A stretch of 52,388 nucleotides of DNA, taken from assembly GCF_016584105.1 (NCBI RefSeq), contig NZ_NRSM01000026.1:1-52388 (forward strand), written 5' to 3'. The notes under the pieces were generated by a model. That model was not told the origin of the DNA, did not search any database, and worked only from the letters and a program-made list of their open reading frames with translations. Origin of the DNA: Ectothiorhodospira shaposhnikovii. Its GTDB lineage: Bacteria; Pseudomonadota; Gammaproteobacteria; Ectothiorhodospirales; Ectothiorhodospiraceae. Below, one piece after another: positions 36,065 to 45,579 of this stretch; the stretch's first letter is position 1; every line of letters starts with the position of its first letter. The position numbers were made by a program, and so were the translations under genes.

Positions 36065-39000
36065 TCAGAGCAGCACTTTCTCGATACCCCCGCTGCGGGC
36101 CTGTTCGATGAAGCGGGCCTGCCACTGATCCCCCAACAGGGCGTTGGCCATTTCCACCACGATGTAGTCCACCGCCGTCCCTGTGTCTTCCCGGTAACGG
36201 GACAGCCCCTGCTGACAGGCCGGGCAGGAGGTCAGCAGCTTCACATTCCCGCCGACCGCCACCAGCGCGCCGGTCAGCGATGTGACGCCCTTGTGGATCT
36301 CCTCCTGCTTGCGGAACCGTACCTGAGTGGCCACATCCGGGCGACTCACCGCAAAGGTCCCCGCCTCGCCGCAGCAGCGATCCGACAGGGTCACCGGCCG
36401 GCCCAGCAGATTCCCCGCCACCTGCAGCGGCGCGTGGGTCTTCATGGGGGAATGGCAGGGATCGTGATACAGGTATTCCACCCCCGGCGCGGCCTCCAGC
36501 GTTACCCCCTTCTCCATCAGATACTCATGGATATCCAGCAACCGGCAACCGGGGAAGATGCGCTCGAACTCGTATTTCAGCAGCTGGTCCATGCAGGTGC
36601 CGCAGGACACCAACACCGTCTTGATATCCAGATAGTTCAGGGTATTGGCCACCCGGTGGAACAGCACCCGGTTCTCGGTGGTGATCGCCTTGCCCTTGGC
36701 CTCCTCGCCAGCGGATTCCTGGGGATAGCCGCAACACAGATACCCCGGCGGCAACACCGTCTGGGCACCAGCGCGGTAGAGCATGGCCAGGGTGGCCAGG
36801 CCCACCTGGCTGAACAGGCGCTCCGAGCCGCAGCCGGGGAAATAGAACACCGCATCGCCCTGCTCCGGCGCCACCGCCGGGTCCCGCACGATGGCCACGT
36901 GACTGGGGTCTTCCAGCCCCAGCATGGCCCGGGTGGTGCGCGAGGGCAGACCCGCCGGCAGGGGCTTTCTCACCATGTGGATGACCCGGGCAGGGATCGG
37001 TGCCGGTCCGGTGGTGGCGGCGGGCCGACCGCCGTCCAGCAGGCCCAGACGCTGGAACATCCGGTGCCCCAGGCGCTGCCCGGCAAAGCCCCACTGGGCC
37101 AGGGCGGTGCGCATCAGCTTGATGGTGGCCGGGTCCTTGATGTTGAGGAAGGCCATGGAGACCTTGGCCGCCAGACTGGTCCGGCGCTGGCCGCGGGCCT
37201 TGAGGATGCGTCGCATGCGGGCCGTCACGTCACCGAAGTCGATGTTCACCGGACAGGGCTTGAGGCATCGGTGACAGATGGTGCAATGGTCCGCCACATC
37301 GTTGAGCTCATCGAAATGACGCAGGGACAGGCCGCGGCGGGTCTGCTCCTCGTAGAGGAAGGCCTCGATGATCAGACCCGTGGCCAGGATCTTGTTGCGG
37401 GGCGAGTACAGCAGGTTGGCCCGGGGCACATGGGTGGTGCAGACGGGCTTGCACTTGCCGCAGCGCAGGCAGTCGCGGATGTCGTCGTTGAGCGCCCCCA
37501 GTTCGCTCTGCTCCAGGATCAGGGCCTCCTCCTGCACCAGACGCAGGGAGGGAGTATAGGCCCGGGACAACCCGGAACCGGCCTGCAGCTTGCCCCGGTT
37601 GAAGCGGTCCATGGGGTCCACCCGGCGCTTGTAGTCGGCAAAGGCCTTCAGCTCCGGCTCGCCCAGGTACTGGATCTTGGTCAGGCCGATGCCGTGCTCC
37701 CCGGAGATGACGCCGTCCAGCTCGCGGGCCAGCGCCATCACCTGGTCCACGATGCGCTCGGCCTCGTGCATCATGGCGTAGTCGTTGGAGTTGACCGGGA
37801 TGTTGGTGTGCACGTTGCCGTCACCGGCATGCATGTGCAGGGCCACGAACAGGCGGCTGGTGAGCACCCGGTCGTGGATGGCCTGGATGCTCCGGCGCAC
37901 CGGTTCCAGGTCGCGGCCGTCGAAGATCTCCCACAACCGGGCCTCGATCTCCCGCCGGTAGGAGATCACCAGGCTGCGACGCAACAGCAGCTGGATCAGC
38001 CGGTCGCCGGGGCGGCGGTCCGCCCGGGACGGCGCGTCCAGCAGGTCGTCCATGGCCACGGCGTCGCTCTCCAGGTGATCCAGGATGGCCTGCCAGCGCT
38101 CCCGCACCGCCTGCACATGGTCTTCCGCGGCCCGGCGCAGCCCCTCGAACCAGCCCCGGGCCTCCTCGCTGCCCAGGGCCAGGGAGTCCATCAGTGCGCG
38201 ATGATCCTTGCCCAGGCAGGCCAGGATCTCGTCGGCCATGCGCAGCTTGTTGGTGAGGGACTGGTGGATGTTGATGCGCTCGATCCCTTCGCTGTACTCC
38301 GCCAGCCGGTCCAGGGGGATCACCACGTCCTCGTTGATCTTGAAGGCGTTGGTATGGGCGGCGATGGCGGCGGTCCGGCTGCGGTCGGCCCAGAACCGCT
38401 GGCGGGCTTCGGGGCTCACGGCGATGAAGCCGTCGCCGTTGCGGGCATTGGCCAGACGCACCATTTTCGAGGCGGCCAGGCCCACCGCCTCCTCGTCGTC
38501 ACTGGCGATGTCCGCCAGGAGCACCATCTTGGGCCGCTCCCGTCGCGCCCCCTTCGGGGTATAGCCCACGGCGCGCACATAGCGCTCGTCCAGGTGTTCA
38601 AGCCCGGCCAGCTGCACCTTGGGATCGGCCTCCAGGGCGTCCTTGATCTCGACGATGGCGGGCACCGCCTCATGCAGATCGGTGCCGTAGAACTCCAGGC
38701 TGATGGTGCGCATGTGGGCCGCCATGCGATGGACCACGAACACGGCGGAGGTGATCAGGCCGTCGCAGCCTTCCTTCTGAATCCCCGGCAGGTCCTGCAG
38801 GCGTTTGTCGGTGACGTCCTTGCCCAGCCCCACCTTGCGGCAGACACGACCCGGGAAGGAGATGACCTGGGGTTCTCCGTCGGGGGTCACGCCGTCGGTC
38901 TGGAACCGGGTGATGCGGAAGCTCACGGTTTCCTGATCGTGGATCTTGCCCAGGTTGTGATTGAGGCGTTCCACCTGGATCCAGCGGGCCTCCGGGGTGA

Positions 39001-39907
39001 CCATGCGCCAGGACACCAGATTGTCCAGGGCCGTGCCCCAGAGCACCGCTTTCTTGCCGCCGGCGTTCATGGCGATGTTGCCGCCGATGGTGCAGGCATC
39101 CTGGGAGGTGGGGTCCACGGCAAACACATGGGCGGCGCGCCCCGCGGCCTCGGACACCCGGCGGGTCACCACCCCGGCCTCGGCGCGGAGGGTGGCCACG
39201 GGGCCTTCCACCCCGGGCAGCTCCACGAACTCCACCTCGCTCAAGGCTTCGAGCTTTTCCGTGTTGATGACCGCGGCATCGGCGGTCAGGGGTACGGCGC
39301 CGCCGTTGTAGCCGGTGCCGCCCCCCCGGGGAATGACGGTCAGACCCAGTTCGAAGCAGGTCTGGATAACCCCGGCCATCTCCGCCTCGGAATCCGGGGT
39401 GATGACCACGAAGGGCAGTTCCACGCGCCAGTCGGTGGCGTCGGTGACATGGGAGACCCGGGCCAGACCGTCGAAGTGGATGTTGTCCTTGCGGGTGACC
39501 TTGCCCAGCAGGCGGCGGGCACGGGCGCGCAGGGCCTTTTGTTCCGGGAACCAGGCCTCGAAGCGGCGTACCGCCTGACGGGCCTGTTCCGCCAGGTCCA
39601 GGGCCAGCTGATTGCCCTCGGCCCGGGCGATGATCTGGTCCACCCGGTGATCCAGGGCGTGGATCAAGGCGGTGAGTCGCTTCTGGTTGCCCAGCAGGTC
39701 GTCCTGGATATAGGGGTTGCGGGTGACCACCCACATGTCCCCCAGCACCTCGAACAGCATCCGGGCGGAGACGCCGGTCCGTCGGCGGGCGCGCAGTTCG
39801 TTGAGCACGTCCCACATGCCTTCGCCGAGGAAGCGGATGACGATCTCGCGGTCGGAGTAGGAGGTGTAGTTATAGGGGATTTCGCGGATGCGGGTACTTG
39901 CGGTCAT
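36065..39907 (-). CDS. Giant fused FAD-binding / 4Fe-4S oxidoreductase (DUF3683; GlcD-GlcF-like)
   Basis: The 1280-residue protein joins an N-terminal DUF3683-type region (about 1-150), a GlcD/Dld-type FAD domain ([17 protein letters not shown] at about 192-208), an FAD-linked oxidase C-terminal domain ending near 790, and a GlcF-like Fe-S half. That half has ferredoxin motifs [11 protein letters not shown] (about 812) and [12 protein letters not shown] (about 873) and two heterodisulfide-reductase-type CCG segments ([10 protein letters not shown] at about 1056, [11 protein letters not shown] at about 1175). By family it oxidises a 2-hydroxyacid such as D-lactate or glycolate and passes electrons to the quinone pool; the substrate is unknown. 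All cysteines of both clusters are present. It is transcribed alone. Confidence 0.9.
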   Translation of the reverse strand: MTASTRIREIPYNYTSYSDREIVIRFLGEGMWDVLNELRARRRTGVSARMLFEVLGDMWVVTRNPYIQDDLLGNQKRLTALIHALDHRVDQIIARAEGNQLALDLAEQARQAVRRFEAWFPEQKALRARARRLLGKVTRKDNIHFDGLARVSHVTDATDWRVELPFVVITPDSEAEMAGVIQTCFELGLTVIPRGGGTGYNGGAVPLTADAAVINTEKLEALSEVEFVELPGVEGPVATLRAEAGVVTRRVSEAAGRAAHVFAVDPTSQDACTIGGNIAMNAGGKKAVLWGTALDNLVSWRMVTPEARWIQVERLNHNLGKIHDQETVSFRITRFQTDGVTPDGEPQVISFPGRVCRKVGLGKDVTDKRLQDLPGIQKEGCDGLITSAVFVVHRMAAHMRTISLEFYGTDLHEAVPAIVEIKDALEADPKVQLAGLEHLDERYVRAVGYTPKGARRERPKMVLLADIASDDEEAVGLAASKMVRLANARNGDGFIAVSPEARQRFWADRSRTAAIAAHTNAFKINEDVVIPLDRLAEYSEGIERINIHQSLTNKLRMADEILACLGKDHRALMDSLALGSEEARGWFEGLRRAAEDHVQAVRERWQAILDHLESDAVAMDDLLDAPSRADRRPGDRLIQLLLRRSLVISYRREIEARLWEIFDGRDLEPVRRSIQAIHDRVLTSRLFVALHMHAGDGNVHTNIPVNSNDYAMMHEAERIVDQVMALARELDGVISGEHGIGLTKIQYLGEPELKAFADYKRRVDPMDRFNRGKLQAGSGLSRAYTPSLRLVQEEALILEQSELGALNDDIRDCLRCGKCKPVCTTHVPRANLLYSPRNKILATGLIIEAFLYEEQTRRGLSLRHFDELNDVADHCTICHRCLKPCPVNIDFGDVTARMRRILKARGQRRTSLAAKVSMAFLNIKDPATIKLMRTALAQWGFAGQRLGHRMFQRLGLLDGGRPAATTGPAPIPARVIHMVRKPLPAGLPSRTTRAMLGLEDPSHVAIVRDPAVAPEQGDAVFYFPGCGSERLFSQVGLATLAMLYRAGAQTVLPPGYLCCGYPQESAGEEAKGKAITTENRVLFHRVANTLNYLDIKTVLVSCGTCMDQLLKYEFERIFPGCRLLDIHEYLMEKGVTLEAAPGVEYLYHDPCHSPMKTHAPLQVAGNLLGRPVTLSDRCCGEAGTFAVSRPDVATQVRFRKQEEIHKGVTSLTGALVAVGGNVKLLTSCPACQQGLSRYREDTGTAVDYIVVEMANALLGDQWQARFIEQARSGGIEKVLL

Positions 39908-39976
39908 GGCTGGCGGGGATCACTGCGGGAGGGGCACATATTCTAGCACCCCGGCCGGGATGAGGTGAGAGGCGGG

Positions 39977-40017
39977 GAAAAGCAAAAAGGGTGCGGAGGT
40001 TTCCCTCCGCACCCTTT
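39977..40017 (-). terminator. Rho-independent terminator of the first porin gene
   Basis: AAAGGGTGCGGAGG and CCTCCGCACCCTTT form a perfect 14-bp stem with a 4-nt loop (39986-40017). On the minus strand it continues TTGCTTTTCCC, extending the U-rich run. It lies 66 bp after the porin stop. Confidence 0.9.
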
Positions 40018-40082
40018 GAACTTCCAGTGCATGCCTTCCGGTCAGGCGACCTTGGGCAATGCCATCGGTATGGGACCGATGA

Positions 40083-41246
40083 TTAGAAGTTGTGGGTCAC
40101 GCCGACCTGGAAGCCCTTGACGTCCTGATCATAGCCAAGGGGGGCAACACCCTTGCCCTTACCGGAGCCATTCAGGCCATAGGTACCAAAGTCATCGTTA
40201 TTGACTTGGGCATAAACAGCATAGATACCAGTACGACGGGACAGATTGTAGCCACCACCCAATGCAAACATCTGAGCACCGTCATCTTCGATAATCTCGC
40301 CTGCGTTGGTGTAGGAGGCCATCACATAGGCTTGACCAAAGCTGTAACGAGCACCCAAGTGGAAGACATCGCGATCCTCGTCGGCCACTTCAATGTTTTC
40401 GTACATTGCTGCCAAAGTCAGATCCTGAATCTGATAGGTACCACCGATCTTCCAAGCCTTGGCATCATCCACTTCACCCATGAAAGAAACGGCATCATTC
40501 AGCTGCTCGTAAGCGACGGTCACATACATGGGCCCCTGAGTGAAGCTAGCCGCCAAGGAAAAGGCATTGGCATCATTCGCTGCAGCAGAGGGACGATCGC
40601 TGCCAGTATCCGTAGTGTAGGAGGCCATGAACTGCATGCCGCCAAAATCCGGACTCATGTACAGAACGGTGTTATCCAAACGATTGTAGAAACCAGGCAG
40701 ACTTGCGTCATTATAGAAATCAGCCACCTCATTTCTGAGAGCAATAGCTTCCGCAGGAGTCAACAAACCCGCTTCAAGAGCCTCGTCGATAAGAGCATTG
40801 TCGCCTGCTCTCATAGCGGACAAATTGCCAACACGGCTAGTTACATGATTCACGTCACCCAGCGTATCAGCAAAGAAGTTCAGACGCAGGGTGGACAGCT
40901 TGTAAGGAGTGTCGTGCTTACCGATACGCACCTCACCGAAACCGCCGGCCAGACCTACATAAGTGTTACGAGCAGTCAGGTTGCTGCCATCAAATGTCTG
41001 ATCAGGATTGCCACTCTGCAGCGCAGCCTCAATCTGGAACACGCCACGCAGGCCGCCGCCCAGGTCCTCGGAACCGCGAACGCCCAGGCGGGAGGAGTTG
41101 GAGGCCAGCTGGTGGGAGCTTTCTTCGCCGTTGTCCACATAATCCATGGACAGATTCATGCGGCCGTACAGGGTGGTGTCGGCCATGGCGGCGGCGGGCA
41201 GGCCCATGGCCGCGGCTACTGCGAATACGAGTACTTTCTTTTGCAT
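40083..41246 (-). CDS. Gram-negative porin, sigma-54 controlled
   Basis: The 387-residue outer-membrane porin has the signal QKKVLVFAVAAAMGLPAAAMA followed by DTTLYGRMNLSMDYV, the usual first strand of the Gram-negative porin family (16-stranded trimers). Conserved pieces are SNSSRLGVRGSEDLGGGL, YVGLAGGFGEVRIGKHDTPY and terminal VGVTHNF with the C-terminal Phe recognised by BAM. The AGAGGAA site precedes ATG. A consensus sigma-54 promoter lies 63 bp upstream and a sigma-54 activator gene beyond it. The long loop after the constriction strand contains a helical insert (about 145-185). Substrate unknown. Confidence 0.92.
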   Translation of the reverse strand: MQKKVLVFAVAAAMGLPAAAMADTTLYGRMNLSMDYVDNGEESSHQLASNSSRLGVRGSEDLGGGLRGVFQIEAALQSGNPDQTFDGSNLTARNTYVGLAGGFGEVRIGKHDTPYKLSTLRLNFFADTLGDVNHVTSRVGNLSAMRAGDNALIDEALEAGLLTPAEAIALRNEVADFYNDASLPGFYNRLDNTVLYMSPDFGGMQFMASYTTDTGSDRPSAAANDANAFSLAASFTQGPMYVTVAYEQLNDAVSFMGEVDDAKAWKIGGTYQIQDLTLAAMYENIEVADEDRDVFHLGARYSFGQAYVMASYTNAGEIIEDDGAQMFALGGGYNLSRRTGIYAVYAQVNNDDFGTYGLNGSGKGKGVAPLGYDQDVKGFQVGVTHNF

Positions 41247-41308
41247 GTTTACGTTCCTCTGCAGAGCTTTGTTGTATTAGGGTCTGACCGTGTCAGCCAA
41301 TTAGCTCT

Positions 41309-41325
41309 AAGCAGAAGGCGTGCCA
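41309..41325 (-). promoter_or_regulatory. Sigma-54 (RpoN) promoter of the first porin
   Basis: On the minus strand, TGGCACGCCTTCTGCTT matches the -24/-12 consensus TGGCACG-N4-TTGCA. The invariant GG and GC are separated by exactly 10 nt, the required spacing. Transcription would start near 41299, leaving a leader of about 50 nt before the porin ATG at 41246. Confidence 0.82.
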
Positions 41326-41367
41326 AACACTAACACACTGATTTTGCTAGTGTAAAAAAACAACAAC

Positions 41368-41409
41368 TCATGACATGCCGCCTGACTTTGTCATGACACC
41401 GTCATGACA
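41368..41409. promoter_or_regulatory. Candidate enhancer (UAS) for the sigma-54 activator
   Basis: Three TCATGAC cores begin at 41368, 41391 and 41402, spaced 23 and 11 bp, so they lie on one face of the helix. The last two form GTCATGACACCGTCATGAC, two perfect 8-bp palindromes. They sit about 60-100 bp upstream of the sigma-54 promoter and next to the activator gene, the expected place for an enhancer. Recognition by that activator is inference. Confidence 0.65.
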
Positions 41410-41483
41410 AAGGAGGGATTGTTGTTTTTTTGGGACACCCCGACGGGATGAGCACAACGGTGGATACGACTGAAGCCGATTGC

Positions 41484-42803
41484 CTATACCCGGATCTGGA
41501 ATTTTTCCAGATAACGATAGAGGGTGCGCTCGCTGACACCCAGATGCCGGGCGGCTTCGGCGCGGTGGCCGCCGGTGGCCGCCAGCGCCGCGCGGACACC
41601 GGCTTCGGTACAGACTGCGCGTGAACCCCGGCGCAGCGAGGGCACCAACACCTCCTCGCCGGCCTGGGACTGAAAGGCAATGTGCTCGGGCAGCAACGGC
41701 CCGGTGCCGGCCAGGATCGCCGCCCGGGTCATGATGTTCTTCAGCTCGCGAACGTTGCCCGGATAGCGATAGGACACCAGCAGGTCCGTCACCGGCACGG
41801 ACAGGGGCAGATGCAGCGAATCGCCGTCCACCTGCCGCAGGAAATGCTCCGCCAGCGCGAGGATGTCTTCCCGCCGCTCCCGCAGCGGAGGGATGAAGAC
41901 CGGGAAGGCAGCCAGACGGTAATAGAGGTCCTCCCGGAACCCGCCCTGGGCCACCATGGCCGCCAGATCCCGGTGGGTGGCGGCCACCACCCGGGCATCC
42001 ACCGGGATATATTCGGTGCCGCCCACCCGGCGAATGCGGGAGGTTTCCAGCACGCGCAAGAGCTTGCTTTGCATGGACAGGGGCAACTCCCCCACCTCGT
42101 CGATGAACAGCGTCCCTCCCTGAGCGGCCTCGAACAGACCGATCTTGCGCCGGTCCGCGCCGGTGAAGGCACCTTTTTCGTAGCCGAACAGCTCCGCCTC
42201 AATGATCTGCTCCCCCAGGGTGGAACAGTCCACCACCACCAGCGGCCCCTGAGCGCGACCGGAGCAATGGTGGAGATAATCCGCCACCCTTTCCTTGCCC
42301 ACGCCGCTCTCTCCCAGCAGCAACACGGTGGCACTGGTGGGCGCCACCCGTTCCACCATCCGCATCAGTTCCAGCATGGGCGCGGACTGCCCCACCAGGC
42401 GGGTGCCCTCCGGCAACACGGAAGCCGCCTCCGTTTCGGGATGCAGCAACATCCCGAAAAAATCGCCGTGATCGCCCTGCCCCCGGGAAATCCGGACGCG
42501 CATACGCCGCCGTCCTCGCCCCCCGGGGATCTGCACGGAAAGGGGCCGCGACGCGGAGTCCACAGCGAGCAGATGGCACCGCCCTTCCCCGGCGCAGTCA
42601 CCCGGCACCCCCTGAAAGAACTCATGACAGCTCATCCCCTGCAGATCTTCGCGGGAGAGGGACAGACAGCGCAGGGCCGCTGCGTTGGCGGCCAGCAGGC
42701 GATGATCGCCGTCGAAGACCACGAAGGCATCGGGAATCAGTTCGACCACCTGTTCGAGGGTGGGCGCGGCAATGGGATTGGGGCGGTTGTTCAGGGTCAG
42801 CAT
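41484..42803 (-). CDS. Sigma-54-dependent transcriptional activator (PAS + AAA+ + Fis HTH)
   Basis: The 439-residue enhancer-binding protein has an N-terminal PAS sensor (about 15-125, LIPDAFVVFDGDHRLLAANAAA) with a Cys in a GDCAGEGRCHLL segment. The central AAA+ domain has Walker A LLLGESGVGKE near 160-170, the sigma-54-contacting GAFTGA loop in YEKGAFTGADRR, Walker B GGTLFIDEVGELP and YRYPGNVRELKN. A C-terminal Fis-type HTH reads HRAEAARHLGVSERTLYRYL. It lacks a receiver domain, so it senses a ligand or redox state rather than a phosphate signal. It lies upstream of and co-oriented with the first porin, whose promoter is sigma-54 type. Confidence 0.93.
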   Translation of the reverse strand: MLTLNNRPNPIAAPTLEQVVELIPDAFVVFDGDHRLLAANAAALRCLSLSREDLQGMSCHEFFQGVPGDCAGEGRCHLLAVDSASRPLSVQIPGGRGRRRMRVRISRGQGDHGDFFGMLLHPETEAASVLPEGTRLVGQSAPMLELMRMVERVAPTSATVLLLGESGVGKERVADYLHHCSGRAQGPLVVVDCSTLGEQIIEAELFGYEKGAFTGADRRKIGLFEAAQGGTLFIDEVGELPLSMQSKLLRVLETSRIRRVGGTEYIPVDARVVAATHRDLAAMVAQGGFREDLYYRLAAFPVFIPPLRERREDILALAEHFLRQVDGDSLHLPLSVPVTDLLVSYRYPGNVRELKNIMTRAAILAGTGPLLPEHIAFQSQAGEEVLVPSLRRGSRAVCTEAGVRAALAATGGHRAEAARHLGVSERTLYRYLEKFQIRV

Positions 42804-42901
42804 GCGGGGGGGCTTGCTCCATCGGATGCCAGGGTATTAGGCAGTCTACCATCCAGGGCCAATGTTCAAACGGCATCGGCAACACAGGGTGTGTCCCTTG
42901 G

Positions 42902-42981
42902 GCTCCGTCATTCCCGCGCAAGCGGGAATCCAGTCCCGGACGCTAAACACTGGGCTCCCGCTTTCGCGGGAGTGACGGAGC
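42902..42981. repeat. Imperfect 33-bp inverted repeat (REP/MITE-like doublet)
   Basis: Arms 42902-42934 and 42949-42981 are inverted copies with about five differences, around a 14-bp centre. Each arm itself contains a small palindrome (TTCCCGCGCAAGCGGGAA and CTCCCGCTTTCGCGGGAG). The same CCCGCTTTCGCGGGAATGACG unit precedes the tandem array at 15.3 kb, so this is a dispersed element. It lies between the activator gene and the second porin. Confidence 0.75.
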
Positions 42982-43046
42982 AGTGCCATTTTCGGCAATG
43001 ACGATGCTGCCACCTCTTCCCGGCCAAAGGCTGCCCCCACCGTTGG

Positions 43047-43079
43047 CTGTTCATCAGATCTTCACCGGATTTTCACGCC
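43047..43079 (+). promoter_or_regulatory. Three 11-bp-phased direct repeats upstream of the second porin (Pho-box-like)
   Basis: CTGTTCATCAG, ATCTTCACCGG and ATTTTCACGCC carry TTCA(T/C) cores at 43050, 43061 and 43072, exactly 11 bp apart. Head-to-tail 11-bp repeats are the architecture of PhoB boxes, and the first copy resembles the CTGTCAT consensus. Possible -10 elements TTTAAT (43082) or TACATA (43096) follow. Assignment to PhoB rather than another OmpR-family regulator is uncertain. Confidence 0.4.
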
Positions 43080-43168
43080 CGTTTAATAACCAAAATACAT
43101 AGTCGCCCCGGGTTTAGAGGCACAGGACGATGTCTCTTTTTTACAACACAATCCGGGGAGTTTATTCC

Positions 43169-44221
43169 ATGCAACACAAGAAGCTTATCGCGGCGATGGT
43201 CGCCGCCGGCCTGTCCATGCCCGCCCTGGCGGTTGCCGACATGACCATCTACGGTCGTGCCCATCTGTCCGCCGACATTCTGGACGACGGCAATGACTAC
43301 AACGAGTTCAACGTCTCCAGCAACTCCAGCCGCCTGGGTTTCAAGGGCGAGCGGACCTTTGCCGACGGCCTGACGGCCATGTTCCAGATCGAGCAGGAGA
43401 TCAACTATGACACCTCCGGCAGCAGCTGGGCCAGCCGCGACACCTTCGCCGGCCTGAAGGGCGACTGGGGCATGCTGCGCATCGGCAAGTTCGACACCCC
43501 CTTCAAGCTTGCCCGCGGACCGGCCAACTTCTTCGGCGATCAGGCCGGCGACCTGCGCAACATCACCCGCACCAACGATCATGGCCGCTTTGACGAGCGC
43601 TTCAACAACAGCATCCACTACCGCACCCCCAGCCTGAGCGGCCTGGTGTGGGATATTCAGTACTCCAACGAAAATGGCGGCTCCAGCACTGTGGAAGACG
43701 CCAAGAACAAGGCCGTGAGTACCTCGCTGGGATACAGCAACGGGCCGTTCAATGTGGTCGTTGCCTATGAAAGCCAGGATATTTACAGCACCGATAACTA
43801 TGATTACACGGCGGACGCCTGGCGCCTGGCGGCCGCCTACCGCATTACCCCGGACTTCCGTCTGGCCGGCTTCTACCAGCAGACGGAAAACACCCGTGGC
43901 GTGGAAGGGCAGGAAGCGGATGTCTTCGGCATTGCCGGTCAGTACCGCATCAGCCCCTCCGTGTACCTGAATGCCCACTGGTTCACCCTGGACTCCGACC
44001 TGGAGAAGCGGGATGCCAATCTCTATGCCATCGGTCTGGAATACCGGGTGGACAGCGCCCTGCGCTTCTACGGCAATCTGGCCTTCATGGATAACGACGA
44101 CAATTCCAGCCTGACCCCCTGGGGTGCAGCCCGCAGCGCCACTCCTTCTGCCGCGGAGGGCGTGAACGCCCGCGGCGAGACGGCTACCGCCTTCTCTCTG
44201 GGCATGCGATACGACTTTTAA
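43169..44221 (+). CDS. Gram-negative porin, second copy
   Basis: The 350-residue porin has signal QHKKLIAAMVAAGLSMPALA and first strand DMTIYGRAHLSADILDD. Family blocks SSNSSRLGFKGERTFADGL, FAGLKGDWGMLRIGKFDTPF and the C-terminal SLGMRYDF are present. ATG at 43169 follows GGGGAG by 9 nt; a longer frame from 43130 adds a non-signal N-terminus. It is related to the porin at 40.1 kb but clearly diverged and has a different promoter region, with 11-bp repeats instead of a sigma-54 site. A terminator follows. Substrate is unknown; a phosphate-regulated role is a guess. Confidence 0.92.
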   Translation: MQHKKLIAAMVAAGLSMPALAVADMTIYGRAHLSADILDDGNDYNEFNVSSNSSRLGFKGERTFADGLTAMFQIEQEINYDTSGSSWASRDTFAGLKGDWGMLRIGKFDTPFKLARGPANFFGDQAGDLRNITRTNDHGRFDERFNNSIHYRTPSLSGLVWDIQYSNENGGSSTVEDAKNKAVSTSLGYSNGPFNVVVAYESQDIYSTDNYDYTADAWRLAAAYRITPDFRLAGFYQQTENTRGVEGQEADVFGIAGQYRISPSVYLNAHWFTLDSDLEKRDANLYAIGLEYRVDSALRFYGNLAFMDNDDNSSLTPWGAARSATPSAAEGVNARGETATAFSLGMRYDF

Positions 44222-44282
44222 GGGATGATGCCTTTTCGGGCAGGGATGCCCGCCTCTGCTCCAGCATGCATGTGACACGCTT

Positions 44283-44308
44283 GCCCGGATTCCATCCGGG
44301 CTTTTTTT
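44283..44308 (+). terminator. Rho-independent terminator of the second porin
   Basis: GCCCGGA and TCCGGGC form a 7-bp stem with loop TTCCA, followed by seven T residues, 61 bp after the porin stop. Confidence 0.9.
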
Positions 44309-44363
44309 CGCCGCACACGTCGAACCTTCCAGGTCTGAACCCCGGTGGTTCCTTGAATCACAC

Positions 44364-44400
44364 CCATGAAAAAGGCCCCGCGAGGGGGCCTTTTTCATGG
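44364..44400. terminator. Bidirectional terminator next to tRNA-Gln
   Basis: CCATGAAAAAGGCCCC and GGGGCCTTTTTCATGG form a perfect 16-bp stem around GCGAG. The run of A and T inside the stem gives a U-tract in both directions. It lies 4 bp beyond the tRNA-Gln 3' end and would terminate that transcript on the minus strand. Confidence 0.85.
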
Positions 44401-44403
44401 ATA

Positions 44404-44477
44404 TGGCTGGGGGACCAGGATTCGAACCTGGGTTGACGGAGTCAGAGTCCGTAGTCCTACCGCTAGACGATCCCCCA
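44404..44477 (-). tRNA. tRNA-Gln (anticodon CTG)
   Basis: On the minus strand TGGGGGATCGTCTAGCGGTA starts a standard cloverleaf. The acceptor arm is TGGGGGA/TCCCCCA, the anticodon loop CTCTGAC gives CTG, the T-arm is CCAGGTTCGAATCCTGG, and discriminator G and an encoded CCA follow. Confidence 0.97.
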
Positions 44478-44615
44478 ATAAAACCGAGGCGTAAATCTAC
44501 AGCATGACGGGGTGTTGAAGCAAGCCCCGAAATAAAAGCTGAAACACCGTTCCCCACGAGGCCATCCTGATGGATAGCCCCAGGGGTGACTGCAAGCCGT
44601 TCCCGTCGCCGGGGA

Positions 44616-45008
44616 TCAGCGCTTGCTGAACTGAGTCGCGCGACGTGCCTTGCGCAGACCGACCTTCTTACGCTCGACCTGACGGGCGTCACGGGTCATG
44701 AAGCCGTGGGTGCGCATGGCGCCACGCAGCTTCTCGTCGTATTCCACCAGAGCGCGGGCAATACCCAGACGGATGGCACCGGCCTGACCGTTGGCGCCGC
44801 CGCCCTTCACCGTAGCCACGATGTCGAAACGATCCAGGCTTTCGGCCACTTCCAGCGGCTGACGGACCACCATGCGGGAGGTCTCACGCCCGAAGTAGAC
44901 GTCCAGGGGCTTGTTGTTGACGGTGATCTCGCCCTTGCCGGGGCGCAGAAAAACCCGCGCAGAAGCCTCTTTGCGGCGTCCGGTTCCGTAGTTCTGGGTT
45001 GTTGCCAT
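44616..45008 (-). CDS. rpsI: Ribosomal protein S9
   Basis: The 130-residue S9 starts at ATG 45008 with [20 protein letters not shown] and ends in [11 protein letters not shown], whose terminal Lys-Arg reaches the ribosomal P site. An upstream open extension of 12 codons is not part of the family. It follows rplM after 59 bp, the universal L13-S9 pair. Confidence 0.97.
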   Translation of the reverse strand: MATTQNYGTGRRKEASARVFLRPGKGEITVNNKPLDVYFGRETSRMVVRQPLEVAESLDRFDIVATVKGGGANGQAGAIRLGIARALVEYDEKLRGAMRTHGFMTRDARQVERKKVGLRKARRATQFSKR

Positions 45009-45067
45009 CTCTTGACCTGCTCTATGTGCTGCCCGGCCACGCAATGGTGACCGGATCAGGGTGTTGT

Positions 45068-45496
45068 TCAGATTTCCAGCGGCTGGGGCTGCTGGGCGGC
45101 GTGGCTGTGTTCGGCTCCGGCATACACCTTGAGCTTCTTGAACATGGCCCGGCCCAGGGGGTTCTTGGGCAGCATGCCCTTCACCGCGATCTCAATGAGG
45201 CGCTCGGGCGCGTTTTCACGGATCTGCCGCGCACTGGCGGACTTCATGTGACCGACGTAACCGGTGTGCCGGTAGTACATCTTGTCGGCTTCCTTGTTGC
45301 CGCTGAGGCGCACCTTGGAGGCATTCACGATCACGATGTAGTCACCGGTATCCACGTGCGGGGTATACACGGGCTTGTGCTTGCCGCGCAGGCGGCGAGC
45401 CACTTCGCTGGCGAGCCGGCCGAGGGTCTTGCCGGAGGCATCAACCACGTACCAGTCGCGGGTGACTTCAGCGGGCTTGGCGCTAAAGGTCTTCAT
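45068..45496 (-). CDS. rplM: Ribosomal protein L13
   Basis: The 142-residue protein starts at ATG 45496 with [20 protein letters not shown] and contains [20 protein letters not shown] and the conserved [13 protein letters not shown]. The start was set by the family N-terminus; the frame is open for about 100 codons upstream. It forms an operon with rpsI. Confidence 0.97.
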   Translation of the reverse strand: MKTFSAKPAEVTRDWYVVDASGKTLGRLASEVARRLRGKHKPVYTPHVDTGDYIVIVNASKVRLSGNKEADKMYYRHTGYVGHMKSASARQIRENAPERLIEIAVKGMLPKNPLGRAMFKKLKVYAGAEHSHAAQQPQPLEI

Positions 45497-45579
45497 TCCT
45501 GAACTCCAGGGTGCACATGAATCACGGAAAGCGCGCAATGATAACGGGGAAGTGCCCGGGTGACAAGGGGTGTTTCCGT

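Noticed and set aside
36293-39946. Open frame of 1217 codons on the plus strand
   Set aside because: It is antisense to the 1280-residue oxidoreductase, whose motifs are unmistakable. The translation is rich in Gly, His, Gln and Val with no domain, as expected from the complementary frame of a high-GC gene.
40092-41333. Open frame of 413 codons antisense to the first porin
   Set aside because: It overlaps a complete porin with signal peptide, promoter and terminator. The antisense product has no recognisable domain and no RBS.
43073-44692. Open frame of 539 codons on the minus strand
   Set aside because: It runs through the second porin, both terminators, tRNA-Gln and into rpsI, so it cannot be a real gene.
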